From contig NZ_LMTJ01000005.1 in the NCBI RefSeq assembly GCF_001510715.1, positions 312,201-376,200 of the forward strand: a stretch of 64,000 bases of DNA, in the 5' to 3' direction. Below, piece by piece: positions 1 to 7,602 of the stretch; the stretch's first letter is position 1; every line of letters begins with the position of its first letter. A program made the translations under genes and the position numbers. This DNA is from Bacillus sp. FJAT-29814 (GTDB lineage Bacteria; Bacillota; Bacilli; Bacillales; Cytobacillaceae). Under the pieces are notes generated by a model. It saw only the letters and a program-made list of their open reading frames with translations, was not told the DNA's origin and made no database searches.

Positions 1-603
1 GTCATCGGCTTATTTAAAATCGTTTCCGAGGGCGGTATCGGCGCCGGCACAAGACGAATTGAGGCCGTTACAGGAGAATCTGCTTACAGAGCATTAAATG
101 AGCAGGTAGGATTGCTGAAAGATGCTGCAGATAAGCTGAAAACCAGTCCTAAAGAAGTTGGCGGCCGGATTGACACCCTGCTTGCGGAACTCAAGCATCT
201 GCAGCGGGAAAACGAATCCTTGGCGGCCAAGCTTGGGAATATTGAAGCTGGCAGCCTGGTATCAAAAGCGAAGGAAGTCGACGGGGTGACCGTGCTGTCG
301 GCAAAGGTTCAAGCAGCTGACATGAATAACTTAAGGAACATGGCAGATGACTTGAAACAAAAGCTTGGCTCAGCTGTCATTGTGCTTGGCAGTGCCCTTG
401 ATGGAAAAGTTAATTTGATTGCGGCCGTAACCAAAGATTTAAATGAAAAAGGGTATCATGCCGGAAAATTAATTAAAGAGGTTGCCACTAGATGCGGAGG
501 CGGCGGAGGCGGTCGTCCGGATATGGCTCAAGCAGGTGGAAAGGACCCGGAAAAACTCGATTCTGCACTGCAATTTGTCGAGGAATGGGTAAAATCGGTT
601 TGA
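1..603 (+). CDS. alaS: Alanyl-tRNA synthetase, C-terminal part (5' end outside window)
   Basis: The reading frame is open from base 1 and encodes the last 200 residues of AlaS, which charges tRNA-Ala in the cytoplasm. The visible part begins in the end of the editing domain ([20 protein letters not shown] stretch, residues about 7-22 of the fragment) and continues through a coiled-coil linker into the DHHA1/C-Ala domain, recognised by the glycine-rich [16 protein letters not shown] segment near the end. The catalytic domain lies upstream of the window. The stop codon at 601-603 overlaps a possible promoter for ireB, the usual downstream neighbour of alaS in Bacillus. Confidence 0.97.
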   Translation, partial: VIGLFKIVSEGGIGAGTRRIEAVTGESAYRALNEQVGLLKDAADKLKTSPKEVGGRIDTLLAELKHLQRENESLAAKLGNIEAGSLVSKAKEVDGVTVLSAKVQAADMNNLRNMADDLKQKLGSAVIVLGSALDGKVNLIAAVTKDLNEKGYHAGKLIKEVATRCGGGGGGRPDMAQAGGKDPEKLDSALQFVEEWVKSV

Positions 604-627
604 TAAAAGGACAAAGTAGTGTAAAAT
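600..627 (+). promoter_or_regulatory. Possible sigma-A promoter for ireB-ruvX-yrzB
   Basis: TTGATA (600-605) and TAAAAT (622-627) are separated by 16 bases, with the -35 box overlapping the alaS stop codon. It lies 33 bases before the ireB start. The match is reasonable but not perfect, so read-through from alaS remains possible. Confidence 0.45.
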
Positions 628-660
628 ATAGGTAACTATTCCAATTCGAGGTGCACTTTC

Positions 661-927
661 ATGAGCTCTTTTGATAAAACGATGCGATTTAATTTTCCCG
701 AAGAGCCGTTTGAACATGATGTGAACGATGTTCTTTTTCAGGTCTATGAGGCATTAAAGGAAAAAGGCTATAATCCAATTAATCAAATTGTCGGATATTT
801 GCTTTCCGGTGACCCGGCTTACATTCCGCGCCACCGCGATGCTCGAAATATTATCCGCAAGCTTGAACGGGATGAGATTATTGAGGAGTTAGTGAAATCC
901 TATTTAAAACAGCAGCGAGAGGGTTAA
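661..927 (+). CDS. ireB: IreB family regulatory phosphoprotein (UPF0297, YrzL)
   Basis: An 88-residue protein of the UPF0297 family. In Enterococcus the orthologue IreB is a dimeric substrate of the PASTA kinase IreK and influences cephalosporin resistance; in Bacillus the gene is called yrzL. The N-terminal [11 protein letters not shown] segment and the [19 protein letters not shown] stretch (about residues 37-55) are hallmarks of the family. The start at 661 follows a GAGGTG ribosome binding site. It sits between alaS and ruvX, three bases ahead of the latter, as in other Firmicutes, so the three genes are probably co-transcribed. Confidence 0.93.
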   Translation: MSSFDKTMRFNFPEEPFEHDVNDVLFQVYEALKEKGYNPINQIVGYLLSGDPAYIPRHRDARNIIRKLERDEIIEELVKSYLKQQREG

Positions 928-930
928 GGC

Positions 931-1347
931 ATGCGCATAATGGGTTTAGATGTCGGCTCCAAAACGGTCGGGGTAGCTCTAAGTGATGAACTAGGCTGGA
1001 CCGCACAGGGGCTGAAAACCCTCAAAATCAATGAGGACAAGCAGGAGTTTGGTTTTGAGGAAATTGGGCAATTAATAGAAGAGTATCAAGTTAGTACAGT
1101 AGTGATAGGCCTGCCGAAAAATATGAACGGCACGATTGGTCCGCGCGGAGAAGCAAGTAAGCGGTTTGCGGACGAAGTAGAACAAAGGTTTAATGTTCCA
1201 ACCGTTTTATGGGATGAGCGCTTGACGACCATGGCGGCCGAACGCGTCCTGCTTGAAGCGGATGTCAGCAGGAAAAAACGGAAAAAGGTCATCGATAAAA
1301 TGGCCGCGTCCATGATTCTCCAGGGCTATCTTGATAGCAAAAAATAA
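931..1347 (+). CDS. ruvX: RuvX/YqgF-type Holliday junction resolvase (YrrK)
   Basis: A 138-residue RNase H-fold nuclease of the RuvX/YqgF family, implicated in Holliday junction resolution and, in E. coli, in pre-16S rRNA 5' processing. The first motif [16 protein letters not shown] (residues about 5-20) carries the first catalytic aspartate, and [12 protein letters not shown] (about residues 94-105) carries further acidic residues. Length is normal for the family. It starts three bases after the ireB stop and is followed 12 bases later by yrzB, which supports a small operon of conserved housekeeping genes. Confidence 0.94.
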   Translation: MRIMGLDVGSKTVGVALSDELGWTAQGLKTLKINEDKQEFGFEEIGQLIEEYQVSTVVIGLPKNMNGTIGPRGEASKRFADEVEQRFNVPTVLWDERLTTMAAERVLLEADVSRKKRKKVIDKMAASMILQGYLDSKK

Positions 1348-1359
1348 TGAGGTGAAAAA

Positions 1360-1668
1360 ATGACACACGAACACGAACACGATCACAACCACGAAGAAGA
1401 GCAATATATAACATTAGTTAATGAAGATGGCGATGAAGAATTATTCGAAATCCTGTTTACTTTTGATTCGGAAGAGTTCGAAAAGTCCTATGTATTATGT
1501 TATCCGGTCGGAGATGGCGAGGATGAAGAAGAAGTCATCGTACATGCCTATGCCTATACGCCTGCAGAAGACGGCAGCATTGGCGAGTTAATGCCAGTTA
1601 CAACTGATGAAGAGTGGGACATCATTGAAGAGGTTTATAATACATTTACTTTGGATGATGAAGAATAA
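1360..1668 (+). CDS. yrzB: DUF1292 family protein YrzB
   Basis: A 102-residue, very acidic protein of the DUF1292 family, called YrzB in B. subtilis. The N terminus is rich in histidine and glutamate (alternating His/Glu/Asp in the first 15 residues), which might bind metal, but that is inference. No enzymatic motif is visible and the family has no firmly established function known to me. It ends the ireB-ruvX-yrzB cluster and is followed by a strong intrinsic terminator. Confidence 0.9.
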   Translation: MTHEHEHDHNHEEEQYITLVNEDGDEELFEILFTFDSEEFEKSYVLCYPVGDGEDEEEVIVHAYAYTPAEDGSIGELMPVTTDEEWDIIEEVYNTFTLDDEE

Positions 1669-1681
1669 AATGAACGAAGGG

Positions 1682-1709
1682 CCAGCAGACAAACTGCTGG
1701 TTTTTTTTT
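1682..1709 (+). terminator. Intrinsic terminator after yrzB
   Basis: CCAGCAG (1682-1688) pairs with CTGCTGG (1694-1700) around a 5-base loop and is followed by nine T. Confidence 0.93.
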
Positions 1710-1710
1710 G

Positions 1711-1785
1711 GCTAATAAGAAAATATAAATTCAACTAGGCCTCTGTCTTCGTCCTAACGGACTCGCCAATCGGCGAGTTTCCATT
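1711..1785 (-). repeat. Dispersed structured element, copy C (shortened)
   Basis: Minus-strand copy of the element family also present at 3273-3367, 23161-23270 and 34464-34572. The invariant core GGACGAAGACAGAG is at 1741-1754 on the minus strand, next to an ACTCGCC/GGCGAGT hairpin. It begins directly after the terminator T-run with GCTAATAAGAAA, exactly like copy D, but lacks the long AT-rich hairpin found between this end and the core in D, hence only 75 bases. No protein is encoded. Confidence 0.75.
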
Positions 1786-1815
1786 AATGCAAATCATGAC
1801 AAAATCAATGTTAAA

Positions 1816-1844
1816 TTGACATTTTCCTTCCTATATGCTGAAAT
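1816..1844 (+). promoter_or_regulatory. Possible promoter for mltG
   Basis: A consensus -35 TTGACA (1816-1821) is followed after 17 bases by TGAAAT (1839-1844), a weak -10. It lies about 90 bases before the mltG start. No other feature is evident in 1786-1934. Confidence 0.4.
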
Positions 1845-1934
1845 AATTACGATGTCTAATTTTTGCAACTGCAATAATAATTTTATAGAAAAATAACTTA
1901 TGGGCACGACTGATGGCGGCAAGGGAGGTTGGTT

Positions 1935-3059
1935 ATGACTAAGGATAAAAAAGACATTATTCGGCAAAAAATGCTGGAGCATCAAAGTGAGGCAAGGGTT
2001 GTCCGCAGGATTGTCCTAATTGTTACGGTATTGCTTCTTGTCCTGATTGGAATTATTGGCGGAGGCGGATATCTTTACATACAATCGGCACTTAAGCCTA
2101 TGGATCCCGGCAGCAAGGTACAGAAAAAGGTGGAAATTCCAATTGGCTCATCTGTAACCGGAATAGCACAGCGACTGGAGAGCAGTGGAATTATCAAAGA
2201 TGCAAAAGTGTTTAAATATTATGTGAAGCTCAAGAATGAAGGTGGCTTTATGGCCGGGGAGTATCAGTTAAGCCCGTCCATGGATGTTCAGGAAATCGTC
2301 GGCCGCTTGAAAACAGGCAAGGTGCTTGCTGAGGCCACCTTCAAAATTACCATACCCGAAGGAAAGCAGCTAAAAGAAATAGCGTCGATTATGGCGCAGG
2401 CTACTAAACAAAATGAAACAGATGTGTTGAATAAACTAAATGACAAGGAATACATCAAAACGCTCATTGCCAAATATCCTGATATTTTAACTGAAGATGT
2501 TTTAAATCCAGCGGTAATGTATCCGCTAGAAGGCTATTTATTCCCGGCAACTTACCCATTTTATAAAACGAATCCATCGGTAGAGGAAATGGTTGAAGCG
2601 ATGCTGAATAAATCACGGGATGTTCTGGGGAGTTACGCCGAGGTTGGGAAAGAAAAAAATCTGACGATCCATCAAATGTTAACGATGGCCTCATTGATTG
2701 AAGAGGAGGCAACAGAAAAAGCCGACCGAAAAAAAATATCAAGTGTGTTTTATAACCGGATGGACAAGGGTATGATGCTCCAGACAGACCCAACAGTGTT
2801 ATATGCTCAGGGCAGACACAAGGAAAGGGTCGTTTATAAGGATTTGGAAGTGAATTCTCCATACAATACCTATAAACATACCGGACTGCCTCCTGGTCCG
2901 ATCGCCAATGCTGGAAAGACATCAATCGAGGCAGCACTGGACCCTGAGAAAACTGATTTTTATTATTTCATTGCCACTCCGGAAGGCGAAGTTATTTTTA
3001 CCAAAACACTTGATGAACATAACAGGGAAAAAGCCAAGCATATTTCCAGCAAAAAATAA
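1935..3059 (+). CDS. mltG: Endolytic murein transglycosylase MltG (YrrL)
   Basis: A 374-residue YceG/MltG family protein, a membrane-anchored lytic transglycosylase that cleaves nascent glycan strands and is thought to terminate their polymerisation. A basic N terminus precedes one membrane segment (about residues 26-48); the extracytoplasmic part carries the catalytic glutamate in the MASLIEEEAT motif (E256 by alignment to E. coli MltG) and the SPYNTYKHTGLPPGPIANAG signature. A TTG at 1929 is in frame but only 1 base from the AGGGAGG site (1921-1927), so the ATG at 1935, with 7-base spacing, is the likely start. It is a single gene ended by a terminator. Confidence 0.95.
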   Translation: MTKDKKDIIRQKMLEHQSEARVVRRIVLIVTVLLLVLIGIIGGGGYLYIQSALKPMDPGSKVQKKVEIPIGSSVTGIAQRLESSGIIKDAKVFKYYVKLKNEGGFMAGEYQLSPSMDVQEIVGRLKTGKVLAEATFKITIPEGKQLKEIASIMAQATKQNETDVLNKLNDKEYIKTLIAKYPDILTEDVLNPAVMYPLEGYLFPATYPFYKTNPSVEEMVEAMLNKSRDVLGSYAEVGKEKNLTIHQMLTMASLIEEEATEKADRKKISSVFYNRMDKGMMLQTDPTVLYAQGRHKERVVYKDLEVNSPYNTYKHTGLPPGPIANAGKTSIEAALDPEKTDFYYFIATPEGEVIFTKTLDEHNREKAKHISSKK

Positions 3060-3068
3060 TCATTCTTA

Positions 3069-3098
3069 CGGGGAAATGGTCGCATTTCCCCGTTTTTT
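3069..3098 (+). terminator. Intrinsic terminator after mltG
   Basis: CGGGGAAATG (3069-3078) pairs perfectly with CATTTCCCCG (3083-3092), four-base loop, followed by six T. Confidence 0.95.
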
Positions 3099-3099
3099 G

Positions 3100-3108
3100 T
3101 GGTAGAAT
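3100..3108 (+). promoter_or_regulatory. Possible extended -10 promoter upstream of trmR
   Basis: TGG-TAGAAT (3100-3108) forms an extended -10 element directly after the mltG terminator. No good -35 is seen. Transcription would start near 3115, just ahead of the structured region at 3131-3236. Confidence 0.35.
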
Positions 3109-3130
3109 AGTTCAGGTGTTTATAAGAAAA

Positions 3131-3236
3131 CTATAGCGTAATTCACAGTAAGGTACATTTCAGGGCTTTTACCCGTGTGCACACAGGCTTTAAATAGATT
3201 GCCTGTAGCGACAAGATCTGTGAACGCTATTTTTTA
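3131..3236 (+). ncRNA. Candidate structured leader RNA or attenuator upstream of trmR operon
   Basis: A long-range stem is formed by ATAGCG (3133-3138) plus TTCACAG (3142-3148) with CTGTGAA (3218-3224) plus CGCTAT (3225-3230), with a 3-base UAA bulge, and is followed directly by a T-run (3230-3235). The enclosed 70 bases contain a GGG/CCC hairpin and an ACAGGC/GCCTGT hairpin (3183-3188 with 3201-3206). The shape, a multibranched loop closed by a terminator-like stem, resembles a riboswitch or attenuated leader. I do not recognise a known riboswitch class. The call rests on base pairing only. Confidence 0.4.
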
Positions 3237-3272
3237 TGTCTAAAGAGCCTTTTTTTGGCAACAATGCTTATA

Positions 3273-3367
3273 AATGAAAACTCGTAGACTGGCGAGGCCG
3301 TAAGGACGAAGACAGAGACGTAGTTGAACTTATGCGTGCGAAGCTGAGATAAAAAATTCTGATTAGC
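3273..3367 (+). repeat. Dispersed structured element, copy A
   Basis: Plus-strand copy of the element family. It starts with ATGAAAACTCG, carries the invariant core GGACGAAGACAGAG at 3304-3317, then CGTAGTTGAACTTATGCG, and ends with GATTAGC. Its first hairpin is more diverged than in the other copies. It lies between the leader RNA candidate and trmR, in the same direction as the gene. Confidence 0.75.
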
Positions 3368-3392
3368 GAAAATAGGATTGAGGTGAAGCAGC

Positions 3393-4043
3393 TTGTTAAA
3401 TGAGAAGCTGCATTCTTATATAGACGACCTTATCGGTGAGCGCAATCCATTGCTGATGGAGATGGAAGCTTATGCAATAGAGCATGGGGTCCCGATTATG
3501 GAACTTGCCGGGATTGAAACGATGCTCCAGCTGCTCCGGCTTCATCGATCCGGAAAAATCCTTGAGGTCGGTACGGCGATTGGCTACTCTGCCTTACGAA
3601 TGGCAGATGCCCTTCCTGAGGCGAAAATTATTACTATTGAGCGGGACGAGGAACGAATTCAACTTGCGAAAGCATTCATTGGCCGTTCCGGGCATGAGCG
3701 GAGAATTACTCTGATTGAAGGAGATGCCCTTGAGGTTGAAAAACAGGTAAGCGATTATGCCCCATTTGACGCGATTTTCATCGATGCAGCCAAAGGACAA
3801 TACCAAAAATTCTTTGAACTTTACTCTAGTTATCTAAATGAGGATGGCATGATTATTACGGATAATGTATTGTTTAAAGGTTTAGTGGCCGAATCTGAAA
3901 TAGAGTCAAAACGCACACGCAATCTCGTAAAAAAAATAGACGGTTTTAATCGCTGGTTAATGAATCATCATGATTACGATACCGTTATCCTACCTGTCGG
4001 GGACGGGGTCGCCATTAGTAAAAGAAGAGGTGAGAGGAAATGA
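3393..4043 (+). CDS. trmR: tRNA 5-hydroxyuridine methyltransferase TrmR (YrrM)
   Basis: A 216-residue O-methyltransferase of the class I, metal-dependent type. B. subtilis TrmR (YrrM) transfers a methyl group from SAM to 5-hydroxyuridine at wobble position 34 of several tRNAs, giving mo5U. Motif I, ILEVGTAIGYSAL (residues 56-68), and the acidic IFIDAAKGQY segment are present. The start is a TTG, supported by GAGGTG at 3380-3385. Its last four bases overlap the trhP1 start (ATGA), so it is translationally coupled to the genes that make its 5-hydroxyuridine substrate. Confidence 0.92.
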   Translation: MLNEKLHSYIDDLIGERNPLLMEMEAYAIEHGVPIMELAGIETMLQLLRLHRSGKILEVGTAIGYSALRMADALPEAKIITIERDEERIQLAKAFIGRSGHERRITLIEGDALEVEKQVSDYAPFDAIFIDAAKGQYQKFFELYSSYLNEDGMIITDNVLFKGLVAESEIESKRTRNLVKKIDGFNRWLMNHHDYDTVILPVGDGVAISKRRGERK

Positions 4044-4969
4044 AGAAACCTGAATTATTAGTTACTCCTATCACTATAGATGATATTTTGCCGCTCGCCG
4101 AGGCGGGGGCAGATGCGTTTGTTGTAGGAGAGCAGCGCTATGGGTTAAGGCTTGCGGGGGAATTTAACCGCGAGCAAGTCCAAAACGCGATCGAACTGGC
4201 CCATTCCAAAGGGAAAAAAGTGTATGTAGCCATGAACGCGATTTTTCATAATGAAAAACTTGCTGAATTGAACGATTATATTCGCTTTGCGGCCGACGCT
4301 AAGGCTGATGGAATTATCTTTGGCGATCCCGCTGTTTTGCTGGCTGTAAGGGAAACGGCTCCTGAAATGAAGTTGCACTGGAGCACTGAAACGACCGGGA
4401 CTAACTGGTATACATGCAACTATTGGGGCAGAAAAGGGACAAAACGAGCAGTATTGGCCCGTGAAATCAACATGGACTCCATCGTGGAAATCATGGAACA
4501 GGCTGAAGTGGAGATTGAGGTTCAGGTCCATGGCATGAGCTGTATGTTCCAATCCAAGCGGTCGCTTTTGGGCAACTATTTTGAATACCAAGGCAAAGTG
4601 TTGGAGATTGAAAACCGCAAACAGCAAAAAAATATGTTTCTCCACGATAAAGAACGTGAAAATAAATATCCAATTTTTGAAGATGAAAATGGCACTCATA
4701 TCATGAGCCCGAATGATATCTGCATTATTGACGAGCTGCAGGACATGCTCGAAGCCGGTGTCGATTCGTTTAAAATCGACGGGATTTTAAAAACGCCGGA
4801 ATACATTGCCGCTGTCACCAAACTATATCGTGAGGCGATTGATTTATTTGCCGAAGATCCTGATCTCTATGATGATAAAAAGGACGAACTGCTTGAGGCA
4901 ATCGAGAAAATCCAGCCTGCCAATCGTCCGCTCGATACAGGATTCTTTTTCAAAGAGACAGTATATTAA
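4040..4969 (+). CDS. trhP1: U32-family tRNA hydroxylation protein TrhP1 (YrrN)
   Basis: A 309-residue peptidase-U32-family protein. Despite the family name, B. subtilis YrrN and YrrO (TrhP1 and TrhP2) act together in prephenate-dependent formation of 5-hydroxyuridine at position 34 of tRNA. The TIM-barrel-like start (ELLVTPITIDDILPLAEAGA) and an HGMSCMF segment equivalent to the U32 signature are visible, but this subunit keeps fewer of the cysteines seen in TrhP2. The start overlaps the trmR stop by ATGA. Confidence 0.9.
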   Translation: MKKPELLVTPITIDDILPLAEAGADAFVVGEQRYGLRLAGEFNREQVQNAIELAHSKGKKVYVAMNAIFHNEKLAELNDYIRFAADAKADGIIFGDPAVLLAVRETAPEMKLHWSTETTGTNWYTCNYWGRKGTKRAVLAREINMDSIVEIMEQAEVEIEVQVHGMSCMFQSKRSLLGNYFEYQGKVLEIENRKQQKNMFLHDKERENKYPIFEDENGTHIMSPNDICIIDELQDMLEAGVDSFKIDGILKTPEYIAAVTKLYREAIDLFAEDPDLYDDKKDELLEAIEKIQPANRPLDTGFFFKETVY

Positions 4970-4994
4970 TTTTTAGAAAGGGAGGAGTTCATTG

Positions 4995-6266
4995 ATGAAT
5001 ACAGTTAAAGATAAGATTTCTGAGATTATTGATGGAAAACGTGTCATTGTAAAAAAGCCGGAACTCCTAGCTCCTGCAGGCAATCTTGAAAAACTGAAAA
5101 TCGCCGTTCAATATGGTGCCGACGCGGTATTCATTGGCGGTCAAGAATATGGTCTCCGCTCAAACGCCGATAATTTTACCTTGGAGGAAATGAAGGAAGG
5201 GGTAGAATTCGCGAAAAAATACGGAGCAAAAATATATGTCACAACAAACATATATGCCCACAATGAAAACATTGATGGACTGGATGATTACTTGCTTGGC
5301 TTGAAAGAGGCAGGGGTGGCCGGCATTATCGTGGCTGACCCGTTAATTATTGAATCCTGCCGTCGTATTGCACCGGAAATCGAGATTCACTTAAGTACGC
5401 AGCAATCCCTTTCCAACTGGAAGGCAGTTCAATTTTGGAAAGAAGAAGGCTTGGAGCGTGTCGTACTTGCTCGTGAGACGAGTGCGGAAGAAATTCGCGA
5501 GATGAAGGAAAAGGTTGATATTGAAATCGAAACCTTCATTCACGGTGCGATGTGTATCGCCTATTCTGGCCGCTGCACATTGAGCAATCACATGACAGCC
5601 CGGGATTCCAACCGCGGCGGCTGCTGCCAGTCCTGCCGCTGGGATTATGATCTTTACAAGCTTGAAGGGGAGAATCCTGAGACTGCACTATTTGCTGACG
5701 ACGATGCCCCATTTGCCATGAGCCCGAAGGATCTAAATCTGATTCAATCGATTCCAAAAATGATTGAAATTGGAATTGACAGCTTGAAAATTGAGGGACG
5801 GATGAAATCGATTCACTATATCGCGACAGTTGTCAGTGTTTATCGCAAAGTCATTGATGCCTACTGTGCCGATCCCGATAACTTTGTCATCAAGAAAGAG
5901 TGGCTCGAGGAACTTGATAAATGTGCCAATCGGGAAACCGCAACGGCATTTTTCGAAGGTGTACCGGGGTATAAAGAGCAGATGTTTGGTAATCATAGCA
6001 AAAAGACAAGCTATGAGTTTGTCGGTCTTGTATTGGAGTATGATAAAGAATCACAAATGGTTACCTTGCAGCAGCGCAATCACTTCAAACCTGGGCAGGA
6101 AGTCGAATTTTTTGGACCGGAAATCCAAAACTTTACACATGTGATTGATAAAATTTGGGATGAAAAAGGGAATGAGCTGGATGCTGCGAGACATCCGCTG
6201 CAAATTGTACGATTTAAATTGGACAAACCGGTTTATCCTAACAACATGATGCGAAAGGAGAACTAG
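4995..6266 (+). CDS. trhP2: U32-family tRNA hydroxylation protein TrhP2 (YrrO)
   Basis: A 423-residue U32-family protein, partner of TrhP1 in making 5-hydroxyuridine in tRNA. The family signature [16 protein letters not shown] followed by a CCQSC group supplies the cysteines expected to hold a 4Fe-4S cluster. A beta-barrel-like C-terminal domain (about residues 330-423) is also present. A TTG at 4992 is in frame, but the ATG at 4995 is equally well placed after GGGAGGAG and matches the usual N terminus. It lies 25 bases after trhP1 and four bases before udk. Confidence 0.92.
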   Translation: MNTVKDKISEIIDGKRVIVKKPELLAPAGNLEKLKIAVQYGADAVFIGGQEYGLRSNADNFTLEEMKEGVEFAKKYGAKIYVTTNIYAHNENIDGLDDYLLGLKEAGVAGIIVADPLIIESCRRIAPEIEIHLSTQQSLSNWKAVQFWKEEGLERVVLARETSAEEIREMKEKVDIEIETFIHGAMCIAYSGRCTLSNHMTARDSNRGGCCQSCRWDYDLYKLEGENPETALFADDDAPFAMSPKDLNLIQSIPKMIEIGIDSLKIEGRMKSIHYIATVVSVYRKVIDAYCADPDNFVIKKEWLEELDKCANRETATAFFEGVPGYKEQMFGNHSKKTSYEFVGLVLEYDKESQMVTLQQRNHFKPGQEVEFFGPEIQNFTHVIDKIWDEKGNELDAARHPLQIVRFKLDKPVYPNNMMRKEN

Positions 6267-6270
6267 CAAA

Positions 6271-6903
6271 ATGTATAAACCGGTTGTAATCGGTGTAACC
6301 GGCGGTTCAGGCTCGGGAAAAACCAGTGTAACAAAAGCAATCTATGAAAGCTTTAAAAATCGGTCCATTTTAGTGATTGAACAGGACTATTATTATAAGG
6401 ATCAAAGCCATTTACCATTCGAGGAACGGTTGAAAACAAACTATGATCATCCCCTGGCATTTGACAATGATTTGCTGATTGAACATATTGAGCGTCTGTT
6501 GCGATATGAACCAATCGAAAAGCCTGTTTACGATTATGCCCTGCATACACGGTCAGAACAGGTCATATTTGTAGAACCGAAGGATGTTATCATTTTAGAG
6601 GGAATTCTGGTGCTTGAGGATGAACGTCTGCGCAATTTAATGGATATTAAATTATTCGTTGATACGGATGCGGATATCCGGATTATGCGCCGCCTGCAGC
6701 GCGATATCAAAGAGCGCGGGCGCACTCTTGACTCCGTCATTGATCAATATACAAATGTTGTCCGGCCGATGCATAATCAGTTTATCGAGCCGACAAAGCG
6801 CTATGCGGATATTATCATTCCGGAAGGCGGACACAATCATGTGGCAATCGATTTGATGGTAACAAAAATTCAAACAATTCTTGAACAAAAAGCAATTTTA
6901 TGA
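6271..6903 (+). CDS. udk: Uridine kinase
   Basis: A 210-residue nucleoside kinase that phosphorylates uridine and cytidine to UMP and CMP in the pyrimidine salvage pathway. The Walker A motif GGSGSGKT is at residues 11-18, and a typical [14 protein letters not shown] substrate region and [11 protein letters not shown] lid segment follow. Length is normal. It starts four bases after trhP2, after AAAGGAG, and ends the trmR-trhP1-trhP2-udk operon. Uridine recovered during RNA turnover links loosely to the upstream tRNA uridine modification genes, but the pairing may only be historical. Confidence 0.96.
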   Translation: MYKPVVIGVTGGSGSGKTSVTKAIYESFKNRSILVIEQDYYYKDQSHLPFEERLKTNYDHPLAFDNDLLIEHIERLLRYEPIEKPVYDYALHTRSEQVIFVEPKDVIILEGILVLEDERLRNLMDIKLFVDTDADIRIMRRLQRDIKERGRTLDSVIDQYTNVVRPMHNQFIEPTKRYADIIIPEGGHNHVAIDLMVTKIQTILEQKAIL

Positions 6904-6943
6904 AACAATAGCAAATATATATCTAAATTAATTTATTTACCCT

Positions 6944-6975
6944 GCGCGCCCTATTAAAGGACGCGCTTGCTATCT
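6944..6975 (+). terminator. Weak intrinsic terminator after udk
   Basis: GCGCGCCC (6944-6951) pairs with GGACGCGC (6959-6966) with one mismatch, followed by a mixed, T-rich tract. The T-run is interrupted, so efficiency is uncertain. Confidence 0.45.
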
Positions 6976-7052
6976 TATTTTTTCAAGCATCATAAATACA
7001 TATATTTCATACACAACACTGGGGTTGTGAAGGACTAGAAGGAGTGAGGGTT

Positions 7053-7529
7053 TTGGCTACTGAGAAAGTATTTCCAATGACGCAAGCAGGAAAAGAGAAG
7101 TTGGAGCAAGAGCTTGAATACTTAAAAACGGTGAAGCGCAAAGAAGTTGTGGAAAGGATTAAAATCGCCAGAAGCTTTGGGGATTTATCCGAGAACTCGG
7201 AATATGATTCAGCGAAGGAAGAGCAAGCTTTTGTTGAAGGTAGAATTACAACGTTAGAAAACATGATCCGCAATGCCAAGATTATTAGTGAAAGCGAACT
7301 TGCCGGGGATACAGTCTCATTGGGCAGCACAGTCACATTTGTCGAACTTCCCGATGGCGAAGAAGAAACCTATAGCATTGTCGGCAGCGCCGAAGCTGAC
7401 CCTTTTGAAGGGAAAATTTCTAATGACTCTCCGATTGCCAAAAGCCTGCTTGGCAAAAAAGTCGGCGACCAAGTGTCGGTCCAAACGCCTGGCGGCGAAA
7501 TGAGCGTACGTATCGTAAGTATTAAGTAA
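7053..7529 (+). CDS. greA: Transcription elongation factor GreA
   Basis: A 158-residue secondary-channel factor that stimulates RNA cleavage by backtracked RNA polymerase. The N-terminal coiled coil (about residues 8-75, with the conserved [22 protein letters not shown] tip region, quoted here only as [15 protein letters not shown]) and the C-terminal FKBP-like domain ending in SIK are complete. A GTG at 7044 is in frame but lies inside the AGAAGGAG ribosome binding site (7036-7043). The TTG at 7053, nine bases beyond it, gives the standard N terminus [10 protein letters not shown]. Confidence 0.95.
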   Translation: MATEKVFPMTQAGKEKLEQELEYLKTVKRKEVVERIKIARSFGDLSENSEYDSAKEEQAFVEGRITTLENMIRNAKIISESELAGDTVSLGSTVTFVELPDGEEETYSIVGSAEADPFEGKISNDSPIAKSLLGKKVGDQVSVQTPGGEMSVRIVSIK

Positions 7530-7570
7530 ATTAAAGCGCTTTTAATAAAATAAAGTTTGAAAAAACAAAA

Positions 7571-7602
7571 CCTCGTCAACACTTTTGACGAGGTGTTTTT
7601 TT
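7571..7602 (+). terminator. Terminator after greA that overlaps the pbpI ribosome binding site
   Basis: CCTCGTCAA (7571-7579) pairs perfectly with TTGACGAGG (7585-7593), followed by TG and seven T (7596-7602). The 3' arm supplies the GAGGTG used as ribosome binding site by pbpI, whose ATG (7603) directly follows the T-run. Confidence 0.9.

Noticed and set aside
2464..2937. 157-codon minus-strand ORF inside mltG
   Set aside because: It lies wholly in a clear family gene on the other strand and shows no recognisable domain.
4145..4699. 184-codon minus-strand ORF inside trhP1
   Set aside because: Shadow frame, Phe/His-rich, without ribosome binding site; trhP1 is well supported.
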